A stretch of 64,000 nucleotides of DNA from Camarhynchus parvulus (GCF_901933205.1 NC_044600.1:682001-746000); one strand, 5' to 3'; shown: positions 1 to 14,800, numbered from the stretch's first letter. Notes: generated by a model from the sequence alone, not told the origin. Numbers and translations: made by a program.

Positions 1-688
1 CAGGGCCACCCTGCCAGGACACTGCTGTCACACTGCCCCACCCTGCCAGGACACTGCTGTCACACTGCCCCATCCTGCCAGGACACTGCTGTCACACTGC
101 CCCAGGGCCACCCTGCCAGGACACTGCTGTCACACTGCCCCAGGGCCACCCTGCCAGGACACTGCTGTCACACTGCCCCAGGGCCACCCTGCCAGGACAC
201 TGCTGTCAGTGCCCCAGGGCCACCCTGCCAGGACACTGCTGTCACAGTGCCCCACCCTGCCAGGACACTGCTGTCACACTGCCCCAGGGCCACCCTGCCA
301 GGACACTGCTGCACAGTGCCCCAGGGGCGACCCTGCCAGGACACTGCTGTCAGTGCCCCAGGGCCACCCTGCCAGGACACTGCTGTCACACTGCCCCAGG
401 GCCCCTGCCAGGACACTGCTGTCACACTGCCCCACCCTGCCAGGACACTGCTGTCACACTGCCCCAGGGCCACCCTGCCAGGACACTGCTGTCACACTGC
501 CCCAGGGCCACCCTGCCAGGACACTGCTGTCACACTGCCCCAGGGCCACCCTGCCAGGACACTGCTGTCACACTGCCCCAGAGCCACCCTGCCAGGACAC
601 TGCTGTCAGTGCCCCAGGGCCACCCTGCCAGGACACTGCTGTCAGTGCCCCAGGGCCACCCTGCCAGGACACTGCTCTCAGTGCCCCA
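1..688. repeat. 38-bp minisatellite array, open at left edge
   Basis: About 19 copies of a unit built around CCAGGACACTGCTGTCACAC, with a full period of 38 bp and shorter 31-36 bp variants that lack the CAGGGCCA segment. The array runs off the left edge, so its full length is unknown. It produces long open frames on both strands only because the unit lacks stop codons. No gene is supported here. Confidence 0.97.
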
Positions 689-3600
689 AACCAGCACAGC
701 ACCCAGGCATGGCCAGGAGGCTTTGAATGCAACTGGAAATAAAAGCTGAGAGCCACAGAGCACAGGCCATTGCCAGAGTCAGTCCCAGCCCCTCAGCTGA
801 TGTGAGCCCACTTAAAGGCCAGGATTAACCCCTTAGACGCTGTCCTTGGAGCGGGGAGGAGCAGAGATGCCTGCACAGCCCCAGCCCTGCCTCCATGGAG
901 CACAGGAGCTGCAGCAGGGCCCTTCCAGCACTGCCACCCTGGCCCTGTGCCTCTGGCAGGGGGGCTGGCAGCCCTGCAGGGCTCAGAGCCCAGCTGGGAG
1001 TGTGTGTGGCACAAAGGTGACACCCACGAGTTTACACCTCAGCTCAGAGGCACTCACAGAGGGAAGGAAAGCAGGCAAGTCACCTATTCTTGATAATCTT
1101 CCTCCTAAGCCTTTTAGCCTGGCACGCCCCCGTTAAAATGAATGAGAGCTTGTGTGCTAAAGCTGGCAAATTCACCAAAAATCATCCTCCTCCTGGTTTG
1201 TTATTACAGCCATGTACCTCTCAATTGCTCCTCAGACACAGTTCTTGGAGGCACAAATTGCATCACTACCAATTACTTTTCTTGGAGCACCAGGCATCAC
1301 TGTCACTGTGTCATAACTAAGGCAGCAATACAACTCTCAGAAGTGATTTAGGGAGCTACAGCAGATCTGATTAGCAAGCGTCTTGTTTAAAGCAAACCAC
1401 CACAAGTCATTAATCACAAAAGTTTCTAATTTCAGAAATGAGTTAACTGAACTTTAACGAGACAAACAGCTTTTAAAAGCTGCCACCACGAGACTGCCTG
1501 CATTAAGCTGGGAGAGTGCTGTAAAATGATTTCAGTACCAGTCCTGGGAAGCTCTCTGCCAGCAGCAGCTTCAGGAGTCTAAGAAAGCTCCACATTCCTT
1601 TCAAAAGTTCTCCTCATGGTCCCTCCAGAGCAGCATTTCTGTGGTTGCTGAGCCTAGGCACAGCGTGGTCAGTGCCCCCGTTCCCTGTGAAGCACAAAGG
1701 GATGTGCAGGGACAGCTGCTCTGCTCTGCTCTGGGAGAGCCCGGCCTTGCTGAGTGCCAAACCTGCAGAGGGACTGGGATCACAACCCAAAGGACTCCAT
1801 CCCTCTGGATTTAAATGAATTTGACAATAAGCTGTTTAAGAAGCTTTTTGCCGTGTTAATCAGTACAATGTAGTGTCATATTTGGTTTTTTCATTTAAAG
1901 ATAATTAAGGGAAAGAGTGGCAGCCAATAACTTGAAAAAAGGGAATTGAATCAACTAAAAAGTGCCTTCCTTGAGCAAAAAGTTAGATACACCTGTATTT
2001 ACTGACATCTAGTGTGGCAAGATAATGCTTCCCAGGAAACAATTCAACTGCTGCTCCTGCCAGTGAAGCACTAAGAACAATTTCCATTAAGAATACCTAG
2101 AAGAGCTACTTCTTCCTGAAGGAGGGATGAGCTGAGAGCTCTCCACTAATGCTGGTGATTCATTTCCTCAGCACCTGCGGTAATGAAGGCCTGCTGTGCT
2201 CTCCTCCAGGAGTGGAGCACCTACTCCTCATCTCCAGGGCTCTGCCCAGCACCCAGGCTCACCTCTTCCCCTTTCCTTTCTTGGTCAGAGCTTTAAAATG
2301 CCATCTCACCATCAGGGCAGCTTGGATCCCCCAGAAAAACAGGTTATTTCTAGAGGAAGTGTTTGCCCTCCACGCTCCCCGTTTCAACTGTACTGGGAAT
2401 TCAGGATGAGCATCAAGGACCAGCACCCACCAGCAAGAAATCCTCCAAATTTAACACAGAGGCACGTGAGAAATGAGTAAAGGTGGTGTTTTGTGTGAGG
2501 AATTGTTTTGTCTGACCAAAATGGGCAGACAGGAACTAACAGGCTATGGAGCTTTAGAGTTATGCACTAAAGTATAGTGTGAGAAATACAGTGGTGTAGG
2601 ATCTGCACACCCAGAGAGAGGGAAAGGGATGGCTGGCTGCTCTGTGCTAGCTGGGGGAGCAGGAAGGAGCTGTTCTCTCTCCTCCAGCTGACCTGCAATT
2701 AGCACGAGATGAGGGTTTTCAATGGGCTAACTACCTGCCATGGAGGCTGGGCCCGACTTTCAGGTACCCTAATCACAGAGATGAAAGGGGGTTTTTGTCC
2801 ATCTGTGTCTAAGGGAGTTTTGGATCCATTAGCACTCATGATAATGGATCTCTTTCCAGAGAATTAATTGCTCCTTTGCCCAAATCATAGACAAGTTTGC
2901 TGTAAAAATTAATTACTTGGCATATACAATACGCTTAACAGTCGAGTAATAAGCTAATTTTCAGAGAATCCACCGAGGGCCCCCCAGTCTCCCAACTTCT
3001 CAGAGCAGTTTCTGAATATCCAGTGAAAAGCCAGATAGCTGCTGCTGTCCTGCAATTCCTCCCCAGGATATCGACAGCCCCAAAACGCCTGACCTGGCAC
3101 TTGGCAGCTCAAGACCCCAAAGAGCCCAGGAAGGTGCAGGAGGGTTAAAACAAACCACATCTGCCAAACAGCCATCCCAAACAACTCCTCCTGCCAAGAA
3201 CACCAATGCTTTCCCAGGCGGCAGCATGGGCTGTGTCTGGGTGAGGATGGTGAGGATGATGCCAAAAGCAGAGGAGGAGCAGAGTGGGCAGAGCTCACTG
3301 CTCTCCTTTCTCCATCCCCATCGTGCTGATCCCTGTCCCTGGGGATGTGCCCAGGCAAGGAGAGGGGCACTGTGCTGGCACAGGGGCACCCAGCCCCTCA
3401 TCCCTCTGTGCCCCCGGGCTCTGGGGTGCCTCTCCCCATCGCGGGGGAGCTGACCCAGCCAGAGGGGATCTCTGTGTGTGCCTGCCTGCCCAGGGTGCCC
3501 TGAGCTCCCACCCTGGCCTGCCTGGGGCACTCTCACCCTGCAGCGTTTGTCTGAGGCACCCCCAGCCAGTGTTTTGCAGCCTCTGCTGTTTTCACCAAAC

Positions 3601-6600
3601 TGTTCAGCAGCAAAGGACAGCAGGTTCACAACACGACATTCCTCCTTAGGAAAGCAGACTGGAAATTTGCATAGAATGTTTGCAAGCAACCTAATTAGCT
3701 CTCCTGAACAACCTCCCACCCATCAGGCAGCCCACAGTGATGGATGCTGTGTGCTCCTCTTGCCTGCCCCAAAACAGAGCCAAACACTTTCACTTATTTA
3801 GCTCAAAGGTTTTGCCCAAGATCTGAATCCTTCTGCCAAATGCCCACAATAAGCTAAATGCTGTCTGTGCACCTGTGATCACAGGACATTTATCTTCTCA
3901 GGTTTGTGAGATGATCACTTTAAAAGAAGGGGGATGCTTGCCTGTTTCTGGTAGTGTTTAGTGCAGCCATCTGCAGCCCCTGCAAATTTCTTGCAGTAGC
4001 TTAAATATTAGAGGTCTTTTTTTAGCCCTCACGAGCATATGTAGCACTTTGCATGAACCCCATACAAAGAGATGCAAAGGGACTGTGCTTCACAAACAGG
4101 GCTGGCTGGGGATGGAAATGAGGGGAGACAGGCTGGCATGGACAGGGCAGAGGGACAGGGCTGGAAAGGGACAGCATAAAAAATGAAGCCAACAAAACCC
4201 CCAAAACAGAAAAACAGCACCTTCCTAATAGTAAAGATGACAATTTTTTAACATAAAATTTCTCTTTGCTGGTGGGTTTCATGACTGCTTTGGCAGATGC
4301 AGGTGTTTGTAGCAATAAGACAATCCACAACAAATCAACAGCCAATCTAAATGTTAATCTAACCTCCCTTAAGGAAATTAATCTGTTTTAAAAGTATAGA
4401 ACACTCCTGGCTCAGTTATTTTCTTAACCTTCTCGGTGCCCTTGAGTGTGCACAATTCATACAAGGAAAAGCATTTTCAATTTCTTGTGGACATATGTTA
4501 CACAGGCTCAGAGAAGAATGCTGGAAATGATCATCTCTGAAGAGCATGGGGCTTCCATCTGGCACCGTTTTGATTTGACACTGACAAAAATATCCAGCAG
4601 AACTGCACAGAAAACACTGAGATTGCTAATGGCCCAAATGGTATCTTCTGGGGAGGGGGGGGGAAGAGAAACAATGAAGATAATGAAAATCAGACAATCT
4701 GCCAAGAGACATTTCAAGCAGGAAAAGGGAGATTTGTGGCTTGGGTTGTGTCTTTTCTCCCTGAGTGCACTGGTTCCTGCTGCAGGGAGCCACACAAAGC
4801 TTTTCCTCAAGTTTTACTCACAGGAGGTGGGGAAATCACAATTGCCAAAGGAAGACAGGTTGGGATTAAAAGCAAGAAATGTGTTGGTTTGGTCCCAGAA
4901 AATTCAGTAGCAAAGAGCCCCACCAGAAACATTCAGTTCTGCTTTGGCTCATGTCAAATGCAATTGAAATTTTCATCCATTTGAAACGAAACTATAAACA
5001 GTATCAGTTTAATAGAGAATTAAAAATTAAATAATAACAATGAAAAGGTGGGGAAAAGGAGATCACATGGGAAATTACCACATGGTGCTGGTACCCAGAG
5101 ATAACTGCTGGAAGTGGGTCCTGAGTCTGGAACCATTGAAAACAAACAAAGGTGGCCATAGAGCTCACCCCTCGCAGGAGAAGGTTTTGCCCTCTGTGGT
5201 TCAAGACAGAGAAGGGTTTTGGAGAAGTTTTCACAGCACTGTGCCTCTTGCTGCTGTCCAGCCAACTGCAGCTTTGTGTGCCAGGAAATTGATGAATGGG
5301 CTAAATATCTCACATAACAGAGAAAAAGATTCTGCAAAAAATAACTTCTTGCAGTGAAAGCCAGAGTGTGGGCTGCACCATCAAATTTTACAGACTTCCA
5401 AATGTCAGCCAGACTGGCAAGACCTTTTCCTGTAAGCAGGATATTTATTTCTGAGGAAACACTCAGATTTATTTCAGAGTGGGGCTTTAAAAAGAAGAAT
5501 GAGCTGCTTTCCTGGGACTCCAGAGAGCCTGTTATGGCCTGTAACTTCCACTCTGCATCTGCCTGCAGTGATGGGAAGTTTTTGTATTTTTTGAGCCATT
5601 TTATTAAGCTAAGACTCCACTCTCCAGACAGAAACCATCTGAGCAAGCAAGCCCATGCCCTGATGGAGGGAAGGGAAGGGAGCTCTCCTCACCTGGTGCT
5701 CGGGGTGGCAGGATGAGGAGGGTGCTGTCCTTCCATCCCTGGCTGTGCCTGGCACCTCCACCCCACAGGAGGAGGGACAGACCTTCCCCTCCTGCTGCCC
5801 TTTGCTCTGAGATGCTGCCTGATCCCAGCCCAGTGCAGGATGCTGCTCCATCCTCACAGGCAGGAGTGACACCAGTTAAACCAGTTTGAACGTCCCCAGT
5901 TACACCCGGAGAGCAGCCCCCTGCCCTGGCCTGAGCTGTGTGCCCTGCAGGAGCTCAGCTCAGCTCAGCTCAGCTCCCCAGGCACTGCCCCCTTCACACA
6001 GCACCTGTGCCTTGTTTGCTGCTCAGGGACCCCCAGTGCCCCCCAGCAGCTGCAACTGGGCAAGTCCTCATTAAACTGGGAGGGGCTGCCTGGGTCCCTG
6101 CTCTGCCAGCCAGCTGTGGGATCCAGCTGTGCTTCCCTGCCAAGGCTGCCCAGCACCATCATCATCATCACCATCCTCATCATCATCACCATCACCATCC
6201 TCCTCCTCCTCGCCCTGTCCCAGGCACGCCTGCCTGCTCTGTGCCACGCACACGTTGCTGTGCTTGGGGAACATGAAACACGCTTTGCAAGCAGAGCAAA
6301 TCCCTTCATGTCCCTTCCTTCAGCAGCGTTTCCAGGGATGGCAGAAGTGTCTGAGGGGTTTCTGTGCCGCTGCTTCCATCACAAACCCACCCAGGGCCTC
6401 TGGCTGTGCCACTGCCTTATCCCAGCTGGGCACTGGGTCAGTATCTCACCAGCCAGGGGCTGAAACTCCTCTGAGAGCTGGGCTGGAAGCAGCTTTAGAG
6501 CTTTATAAGCTTTAGAACTTCCCAGCAGTGTTCTCAGAGCCTCAGCTGCTCTGCCTCAGCAAAGATATCTCCCAGACTGCAGGTGTTGCTTCAGAACAGC

Positions 6601-8281
6601 CACAGAAATGTAGACAAGCTTTAAGCATTATGTTTAAAGGAAATACTCAGCTGTTAAATGCCTCAGCTGTCTACCTCTCTGCAGAGAAGGATGCAAATTT
6701 CTGAGTCTAGGCAGTTTCCAAAAAAAGGCAAATTTCTGTCTGGAACTGTTACTGTCGAGTTCTAAGAAATATTTCTCTTTCTCTGAGATCTGGTAAGCTC
6801 AATCCAGGAGAGAATTTAATCTTACACTAATTTTTCAGTTGGCTCAGCCTGACAGACCCTGCCCCTGTACCTTTCAGGCACCTGAAGGCTCTTGCCTGTA
6901 GCCATACCCATGTCACAGAAGGGTGGGAAGAGCTGTACATCAGGCATGGCCCTCAAGGGGATGGGGCCTTGCTTTCCAGAACGCTGGGGAAGAAAGCTCT
7001 GGCCAAGCAGAGCAGCACTGCAGCTGTGCTGGGGTGGCTGCCACACAGAGCTGTGGGAGGGAAGCAAAAAGGCAGGACCCAGAGCAGTTCTGGCACCAGA
7101 GCATCCCCAGCTCTGCTACCCAGCACCTCCCCTGCCAGCCTGAGCCACTTCTGCTGCTGCACAGCTGTGGCAATAAAAACCAGCAGTTCTGACTGCTCTG
7201 TGTGCAGCTCCTGGCTTTACAGAGCTATAGGTTAGCGTTATATGGACTAAAAGTTGGTGGATCCTGTGGGTCTCCCAATGGCTCCCCAAGGGAACAAATG
7301 CCTTTGAGATCTCTGAATGAGCAATTTGGCTGTGGGACCAAAGTCATGGGGCTGCAAAGATCACGGAGGCAAGATCTCAGAGGAAAATATCCTTCAAACT
7401 GTGTGGAAACAAACTTCTTAATTGGTGAAAACCACAGTTGGGAAACATCCCAGGCAGCTGTTCTTCAGCTCCCTGGAGCCCTGCCAAGTCTTATATCCAT
7501 ATCAGCTCTGAGCTGAGAACAAGTGTGATCAATTCCTGCCAAGAAGGTAATGCTTTTGAGCTGTAAGCACCTAAAAATAGTCATATGTAATGAAATTGCC
7601 TCCTCAGCCATAACTGCCGTAAGGGCACAGTGCAGCATGTCCCCCCAGAGCTGGTGGGCTCCTGCATCCCACTGGGGCAGGGCATCACTGCCCTGGGCTC
7701 TGCTCTCACCTGGGCTCCAAACCACCCCAGGGCAGGGCCCAGTGCAGGCAGGGCACCCACAGGGCACCCACAGGGCACCCACCCAGTGCTCAGCTGGGCA
7801 CCCACCCTCTGCAGCCAGGGCAGCAGCGTTTGCAGCACCAGCTCCACTGGGACAGCCCAGGATGATCATTTCTAAACATGACCCTTTCAGCACTTACAGA
7901 AAGCTCAGTCTTAATCTCATAACATTTGCAAGGAAATCTTTTTAATCAGCAATGAAAGCCAAACATTATCCAGCCTTTATTGACCTGCAATAACAGAGCA
8001 CTGCTGCTACATTTCCCCCGTGCCTCTGCACAGGTTCATTGACTCGATCTGTGCTTGGTGTTTATTCTTAGCTCACACAGCTCACAGAGTTTCTGTTATT
8101 GATTCACTGTGTTTCAGGTTCAATGCCTTGGTGTCCTGAATGAATGAAGTCAGAAAGAGTTAACACCTTTACTTCCAAGGCACAAACACCATGGGGGCTA
8201 TCCAAGCCCCACATCCCTCTGCCAGAGCCCAGCACATCAACTGGGAACTGCCAAACGCTGCAGCAATCCCAATATTTGCAA
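689..8281. other. intergenic sequence, no gene recognised
   Basis: Mixed-composition sequence with AT-rich stretches (1380-2100, 4200-5050). The open frames are short, or long without a recognisable motif. Small simple repeats are present: a GCTCA run near 5955-5975, a CAT/CTC tract at 6154-6211 and three GGCACCCACA units near 7751-7784. I recognise no exon, RNA gene or transposon. By synteny this should be the spacer between FGF13 and F9, but no FGF13 exon is recognisable in it. Confidence 0.6.
6154..6211. repeat. CAT/CTC trinucleotide-like microsatellite
   Basis: An imperfect run of CAT, CAC and CTC triplets. It gives poly-His or poly-Ser frames on the + strand and Met/Asp-rich frames on the - strand. 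These are composition artefacts, not protein evidence. Confidence 0.85.
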
Positions 8282-8813
8282 CTGCAAAGGCATCCACAAA
8301 CTGCAAAAACATCCACAAACTGCAAAGGCATTCACAAACTGCAAAGGCATCCACAAACTGCAAAGGCATCCACAAACTGCACAGGCATTCACAAACTGCA
8401 AAGGCATCCACAAACTGCAAAAACATTCACAAACTGCAAAGGCATCCACAAACTGCAAAAACATCCACAAACTGCAAAGGCATCCACAAACTGCACAGGC
8501 ATCCACAAACTGCACAGGCATTCACAAACTGCAAAAACATCCACAAACTGCAAAGGCATTCACAAACTGCAAAAAACTTCACAAACTGCAAAAGCATCCA
8601 CAAACTGCAAAGGCATCCAGAACTGCACAGGCATCCACAAACTGCAAAAACATCCACAAACTGCAAAGACATCCACAAACTGCAAAAACATCCACAAACT
8701 GCAAAGGCATTCACAAACTGCACAGGCATTCCCAAACTGCAAAAGCATCCCCAAACTGCAAAGGCATTCACAAACTGCACAGGCATCCCCAGACTGCACA
8801 GGCATTCACAAAC
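8282..8813. repeat. 19-bp minisatellite array
   Basis: About 28 copies of a 19-bp unit, CATCCACAAACTGCAAAGG, with variants at the CATCC/CATTC and AAAGG/AAAAA/ACAGG positions. Three units make 57 bp, so a 19-residue protein repeat appears in all + frames. This explains the 410-codon open frame crossing the array (8144-9376). Confidence 0.97.
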
Positions 8814-11800
8814 GGGAGCTATCTCCCAGCAAAGGAAACAGCGCTGTGCTCAGGCAGGAGGGTGAAAGGCACAGCAGGGCAGTGCCCAGGCTGGGAGCAG
8901 CCTTGCCCACGCTGGGCACCCTCTGGGCTCTCAGCCGAGTGCAGGTGCAGCCTCTGCAGCCCTCGCTGGGCTCCTGCTGCCCAAAGCCTGTTCCCTCCAC
9001 CTTTGTTTCAGGAGCTCGTGGCCAGGCAGCTGGCAGTGCCTGGGGCAGGGCTGTCCCCTCCCTGGGCTCTGTGACACCCACCCAGCGTCCCCAGCAGGGA
9101 CTGGGCAGCATCACTCAGGGTGCCCCGGGAGGTGAAACCCAGCAGAGCCAGCAGTGCAGTGAGCAGCCAGCGCCCCGAGAGCTGCCTGGCGCCAGCCATG
9201 CCCTTTCTGCCCTGGCTCAGCCACCTCCTCCTCCTCACAAGGGCCTTCCCAGGGTTTGTTTCCAGCTTGGAGGCCCCACAGCCACCCGCAGTAACTGCTA
9301 TACAGTTTCCATGTTATCTCTGTCTCAACGTGTTGCATCCCTGAGGCCGTGGCAAGAGAGCTTCAGGAAGATTTAGTAAGTGGCACAGGGAGGGTGGGAA
9401 CAGACTGGACCACAGCCTTATCTGGAGGCACTGTGGAACAGTTTTCCCAGGTATGTCAGCCGCATGACAATGTTATTTCTGTCACTCCTCAGAGCATCAA
9501 GCAGCAGCCTGGGGCAGAGCTGCCTGTGGCAGGAGCATCTGGAAACTGCACTGACCTGAGTTGGGGAGCCCACACAGAGATGCCACAGCTGCCTTTATTT
9601 TCCCTCCCTTGGGATCTTTTCCAGCGAATCTGGGCTAAAATCTTGCCTCACTGAGTTGGACTACACGCAGAGCAGCCCCTGCTGTGCAGCCTGGATGACA
9701 CCAACCTCCCAGCTCCTGCACCCAGCGCCAGGGCTCTGTGCTGTGCCACCTCTGTACTCAAGCTGCAGTCTTTCAAGGGCGTTCTGGTGTAAAATATACC
9801 CAAACAAGAAAATGCAGCAGGAAAAGCAAACTATTGTACTAAAATGTGGAGGCCAGGAATAGAAGAAATGCTGGCTAGAGAGCAGCCAGGAGAACCTGGC
9901 TTCAGCAGCAGGAATCTTGGAATAACCACTCCAATGGCTCTGTACTGCTGATGTCAACCATTAACCCCTTCCTTCCGTGCAAAAAGCTTGAGCAGAGCTC
10001 TGAGTGTGTGCTGGCTCCATAGTCACAGTGTCCCCCCTCATGCCGGGAGCCCCGGGGCATTTCACACCCTGGGCTCAGCCCCTTCAGTGTGTGACAGCCC
10101 AGAGAGCCTGTGTGCAAACAGGAATAAAAGAACCAGTCTCTGCATTGGTGCAGCTGCTAGGGAAGGGTTTTTCAGAAAGGTTTGTGCTGGGGCTGTGTGC
10201 CCAGCCACAGCAAATTTACAGTGACCACAGCGTGACAGAGCACTGAAATATTAAAGCCTTTGTATTGTGATTGTACTTGGGGATTGCTCAGCTGGCTCTG
10301 GGAAGTAGCTGTGGCTCTATAAATAGAAAGTACTTTATCATTTCTTGCCTACTTTGAACACACTGCTGTATTTCAGTCGTGATTCAGAGTAAATCAAATT
10401 CCATGGGAGGTATGGTGGAAGTGCTGCGTGTGCCAGGGCTGCACCCTGAGCTGGCACAAATCAGCACAGCCCCACGGATGTCTGAGGGAAGGATGCCAGC
10501 TCCTGCCAGCTGCAGGGCAGGGTCAGTGTCCCTCGTGCAATGCTGAGATACAAATTACTAAACATCAAACACCACAATACTCACCGTGGCCTCACTGTCC
10601 TCCTGAGAGCCACCCAAAGCACTCTGTAAAAGTGCTTATCCCCTGTGATGTCACTCCCTCCTATAAAAGGATTAGAAGTGTTGTTTGGAGCTACTTAATA
10701 TTTGCCATAAATCTCCATGCTATGTCACAGCACATTTTGTTTAGGAATATCACCTGGAAATTAGAAACCCAGTGAGCCATTGATTTTTAAAATGCCATGG
10801 GTCCAGAATTCCTTCACAACAGGATGCAAATAAACTCAAAGTAAATTAGTGCTTACCAGAGGGGAAAAGAGAACAGGATCTATATCCTAGGTAACATTAG
10901 AAAACAAAAGATTAATGAAAGCCCCACTTGAAAACTCTAATGGCCAAGGAACTAGAAGATGTAATATTACTTGAGGAGCAATGGGGAAATGCACAGCTGG
11001 GACAGCAGAAATAATTTCCCTGCTCTGTGCAGCACGAGGGCTTGCTGTGCCCCTGCGTGGGCTGTGTTTAATGCACAGCTCCTGCTCTGGGTCTCAGGGA
11101 CACCACACCTGCCCAGCCTGGCCCTGCACACAGCCCAGGGCTCTGCCTGCCCTCATTCACCTGCACCCAGCAGCCAGCACAGCAACAGTGCTTAGTCCTG
11201 GGCTCAGACAGAGCTTCTGTGTTTGCTCTGAGCACGGCTCTGCTCAGTGTCTCGGGACAATGCAAACCCTCCTGGGCACTGCCTGCAAAGCGCTGTGAGG
11301 TGCCACAAAGGTGGAGGCAAGGATTCATGCTATCCCATATTCCTGAGTCCTGGTTTTCTGCTGGTGGCATCAAACATGCAGGTCTGCTTCTGCTCTGCCA
11401 GGACGGTGCAACAGGCACGGGCACCACGCAGGTGGCACGTCCTCAAAGGGTTAAACCACCACCACGGCAAGGCAGGCTGCACTGCTAAAAATAGAAAACA
11501 GTCAAAAAAAAAGAAAAAAGAAAAAACCCCTTCAACTCATCTTAAATAAATCCATTTATTCCAGGGTTTCATAGAAACCATATAGCTGAAATTGCTACAG
11601 GATAATTCCTTATAAGCCTTATAAGAAATGTTGCTGTCCCAGAGTCCCACTACAAATCCTGGCAGGAGTATTGGAGATAACAGATTGGATGCCATGGAAA
11701 CCGAGACAGACCTAATTTGAGCAGTAACCACTGCTGTTATTTATTTAATTCTGATAAACCATCTAAATGTAGAACGACTAAAGGTTCCACTGGGCTAAAA

Positions 11801-14800
11801 ATAGCAGCCTGGTAATATTTTAATTCGCAAATCACTCGTGTTTAACAATATTTTGGGCGTCTGACATTCACATTTCTCGTGCACTTCTGGAAGTTCATCA
11901 TTATCCCAGTTCTGTTTCATTCTGTGAGGAGCAGAAGGTGCCTTGTCCCTCCCTTCTGCCATTAATTTCACATGCAGGATGCCTCCCCCAGCCCAGGCTC
12001 CTGTGGGGCAGGGGGAGCCGGGGGGTCCCTGCTGCCCCCTGTCCTCCCCCAAGCTTAAAGCAAATGTCTGAAAGAAGGGAGGACTGGGCCATAGGAACCA
12101 AATTCCCCTTCTCTGGATGGTGCCAAGGATCTTTTGTGATTGTTTGATCTCAACAGCTCCACAAATAAAGCACCTCCTGAGGCACATCACTTCTGAGCTG
12201 GCTGATAGCTCCCATCTGTTCTTGCAACCCTGCCTCCATTTCCTGAGCTGGAGATGCAAAAACCTTCAGGTGTAAATTTGCAGTTCCTGTGGCTGTGGGA
12301 TTTTACAGTGCTTCCAAAATGCCTGGAAACAGAAGAAAAACTGCCTTTGGGATGTCAGTACCACAGACAGGCCGAGCTGAATTTCCTCCTGCCTGTGTTT
12401 TTCCCTTTGTAATCCTCGCCGATTCCGCAGCAGGAACAACACCTCCATTTCTCCACTGGTCTGGGTTTTAACCTTAAAGTGTGAATGCAGCTGTATTCCC
12501 AGGGAGGCTGTACGCAGCATGTACAACAAATAAAATCCGAGCTGTGTTCTTGTTTTCAGGAATGCTCTGTTTCCCAGAGGGCTGGTGGGAGCCTGTTCCT
12601 GCCTCCTCAGGGCACCACCCCTCTTGTCAGGAAGGTCCAGTGCCCGAGCATCAGGCACTGTCCAGTCACACCTTCCTCAGAAACTCCCCTGCTCTCTGAC
12701 AGCTGCCTCAGCTTTTCATTCTCCCACCTTTGGAGCTGGGAGTTTGTGCTGGGGAGGCCTGGGTGGAGCAGGGCTGGCAGCACTGTGTGCCAGGGCAGCC
12801 CCTGGGCTGATGGAGCCCTGAGCCTGGATCCAGAGCATCCCCTGGGCTGATGGATCCTCCTGCCAGTGAAACCAGAGTGCTGATGGCACCAACACAGCAG
12901 TGCCAGGGAAAGCAGATAAAGCTCCTGGCCCTGGCACCTGATGGGAGTCTGGGTTTGGTACAGAAGGGAGGGAAATGACCAATTCTGTGTTCACTCTGCA
13001 GTCAGCTGTGCAGAGCCTCTCCTCTCTGCAGCTCAGGCTGAAGGGTGAGTTGTCAGAGTTGTTTTCTTCAGCGGTTCAGAAGTAGGACTGCAAGAAGGAT
13101 ATTCTGGGCAAGAATCAAAATGAATAAGAATTGCTTTCAGGATCTGTCACAACCAGAGTCAGCCTATATTTAGTTTCCATTGCTCTGATTTAGAAACAGG
13201 GAGCAATGCTGGGATATTTAGAGCCTTCAAAGACCTTTTCCAATGGATTGCAGCTCCAGAGGCTCCTGCTGGGGTGGACAGCACTGATACTCTGTATTAG
13301 TGTACAGTGGCACACCAGTCAATCTGCATGTGCCACAATAAGACTGACATTATTTTGAAGGAGCACAGGTTGCAATTACAGCTTTTTACCATTTCCCTGA
13401 CTGTGCTGCAGGACTGTTGCCAGTTTAAGGCTTTAATGGCTGGCAATTACTCACAGGAGTGAAGGGTTCATTCATCAGCTCGGGTTTAATCTCCAGCACG
13501 ATGTGACTGCACCCTGAGCACTGCACAACAAGCTGCTCCTCTTATCTGGGCAAACGAGATCTCGATGGGCAGGCTCAGGATGAAGAGTCTGATATGGAAC
13601 TTCCCTCCAAAAACCTGGGCAAGGCTTCTACCAACCAGGCTGAAGCTGTTACAGGAACAGCTTCCAGGCCAGCTTTCCCAAAAGCAACAGCTGTGGGGGC
13701 ACACTGATCTCACACCCTGGTGCCCTCTCCTTTCTGGTTAGAGCCTGCAGAGATGTTCATCTTCTGAAGAGGATCCAAAGGCTGCTTTTCATACAGGAAA
13801 TGTCTCCTGAGTTACCCAACTAACAGCAAGAAGCAGCTGCTGAAAGGATTTTTGTTCAGTCTCACAGCGATAAAACACTGATTATTCATAGGTAATAGGA
13901 AGATGTTGAATAATTTCAAACTGAGATTTCACATAATAGGTATCTCAGACTGTCTATATTTAGCCTCCCAAATCTATACTTAAACTCCTACGTAAAAATG
14001 GCCAAAAGGATATCAGCCATTTGGAGCTGGTTGCTACAGCTCACATTATTAGCAGTAGGAATTTGTTGGTACCATTTAATTTCCCCTTTCTCTTTCTAAT
14101 CCTCCTCTCTGATCCTCAGCTTCTTCCCCCTGCCTTCTCTGCCTTTTAACAAGGACACATGACAGCACCTTGGGCTTGGAAGGCACCTGGCCAGCAGCGC
14201 CTCTGGGAGACTCCAAACAAAGCCCAAACACTTCAGTGACCCCAAAAGGCTGATGTGGTCCTCACGTTAATCACAGTCTGCACTGCCAGAGCTGCTGCTA
14301 AGGCCGGCACTCACAGAGGTGCCCCCAGAGCCCACCTGGAGTTCATGTCCCACCCCTCACTCACGCCCTACCAGCAGGCTGTGCCTGTAGGTGCATGCAG
14401 CAAACGCAGCAAATGAGGGTGGCACACACAGGGCTGTCTGCAGCAGGGCTGGTCCTGAGCAGCTCAGCACTGATGGTGGAACAGAGCTCGGTGTGATTGC
14501 TGTGCCAGGCTCCCCGGGCTGCCCTGGGCACACAGAGCATTCTCCCACTGCTGTTCCTGCATCCCTCCCTGCTCCCAGCAGCTCACCTGTGTCCTGTGGG
14601 CGTCAGCAGCCCTGGGAAGCAGCACCAGCACCTGCCCTGCCATCTCCTGCCTGTGCTGGGGCACTCCCAGGCCTCTTATAGAGCCCTGGCGCAGCTGAGG
14701 TCTATGAGAACCTTTTGGTGTTGTTTGCACACAGCCTTAATCAGCTCTGGGGTTTCACTGATTTCTTTGTGCCATTTCTCCCCAAAGGAGAAGAGTTTAT

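Noticed and set aside
3000..3719. 239-codon minus-strand open frame
   Set aside because: GC-rich composition keeps it open; the peptide has no recognisable domain, and another overlapping frame is also open.
5020..5646. 208-codon minus-strand open frame in unique sequence
   Set aside because: No family motif and no repeat origin that I can recognise. Surrounding features give no promoter or splice support. Chance openness is likely but not proven.
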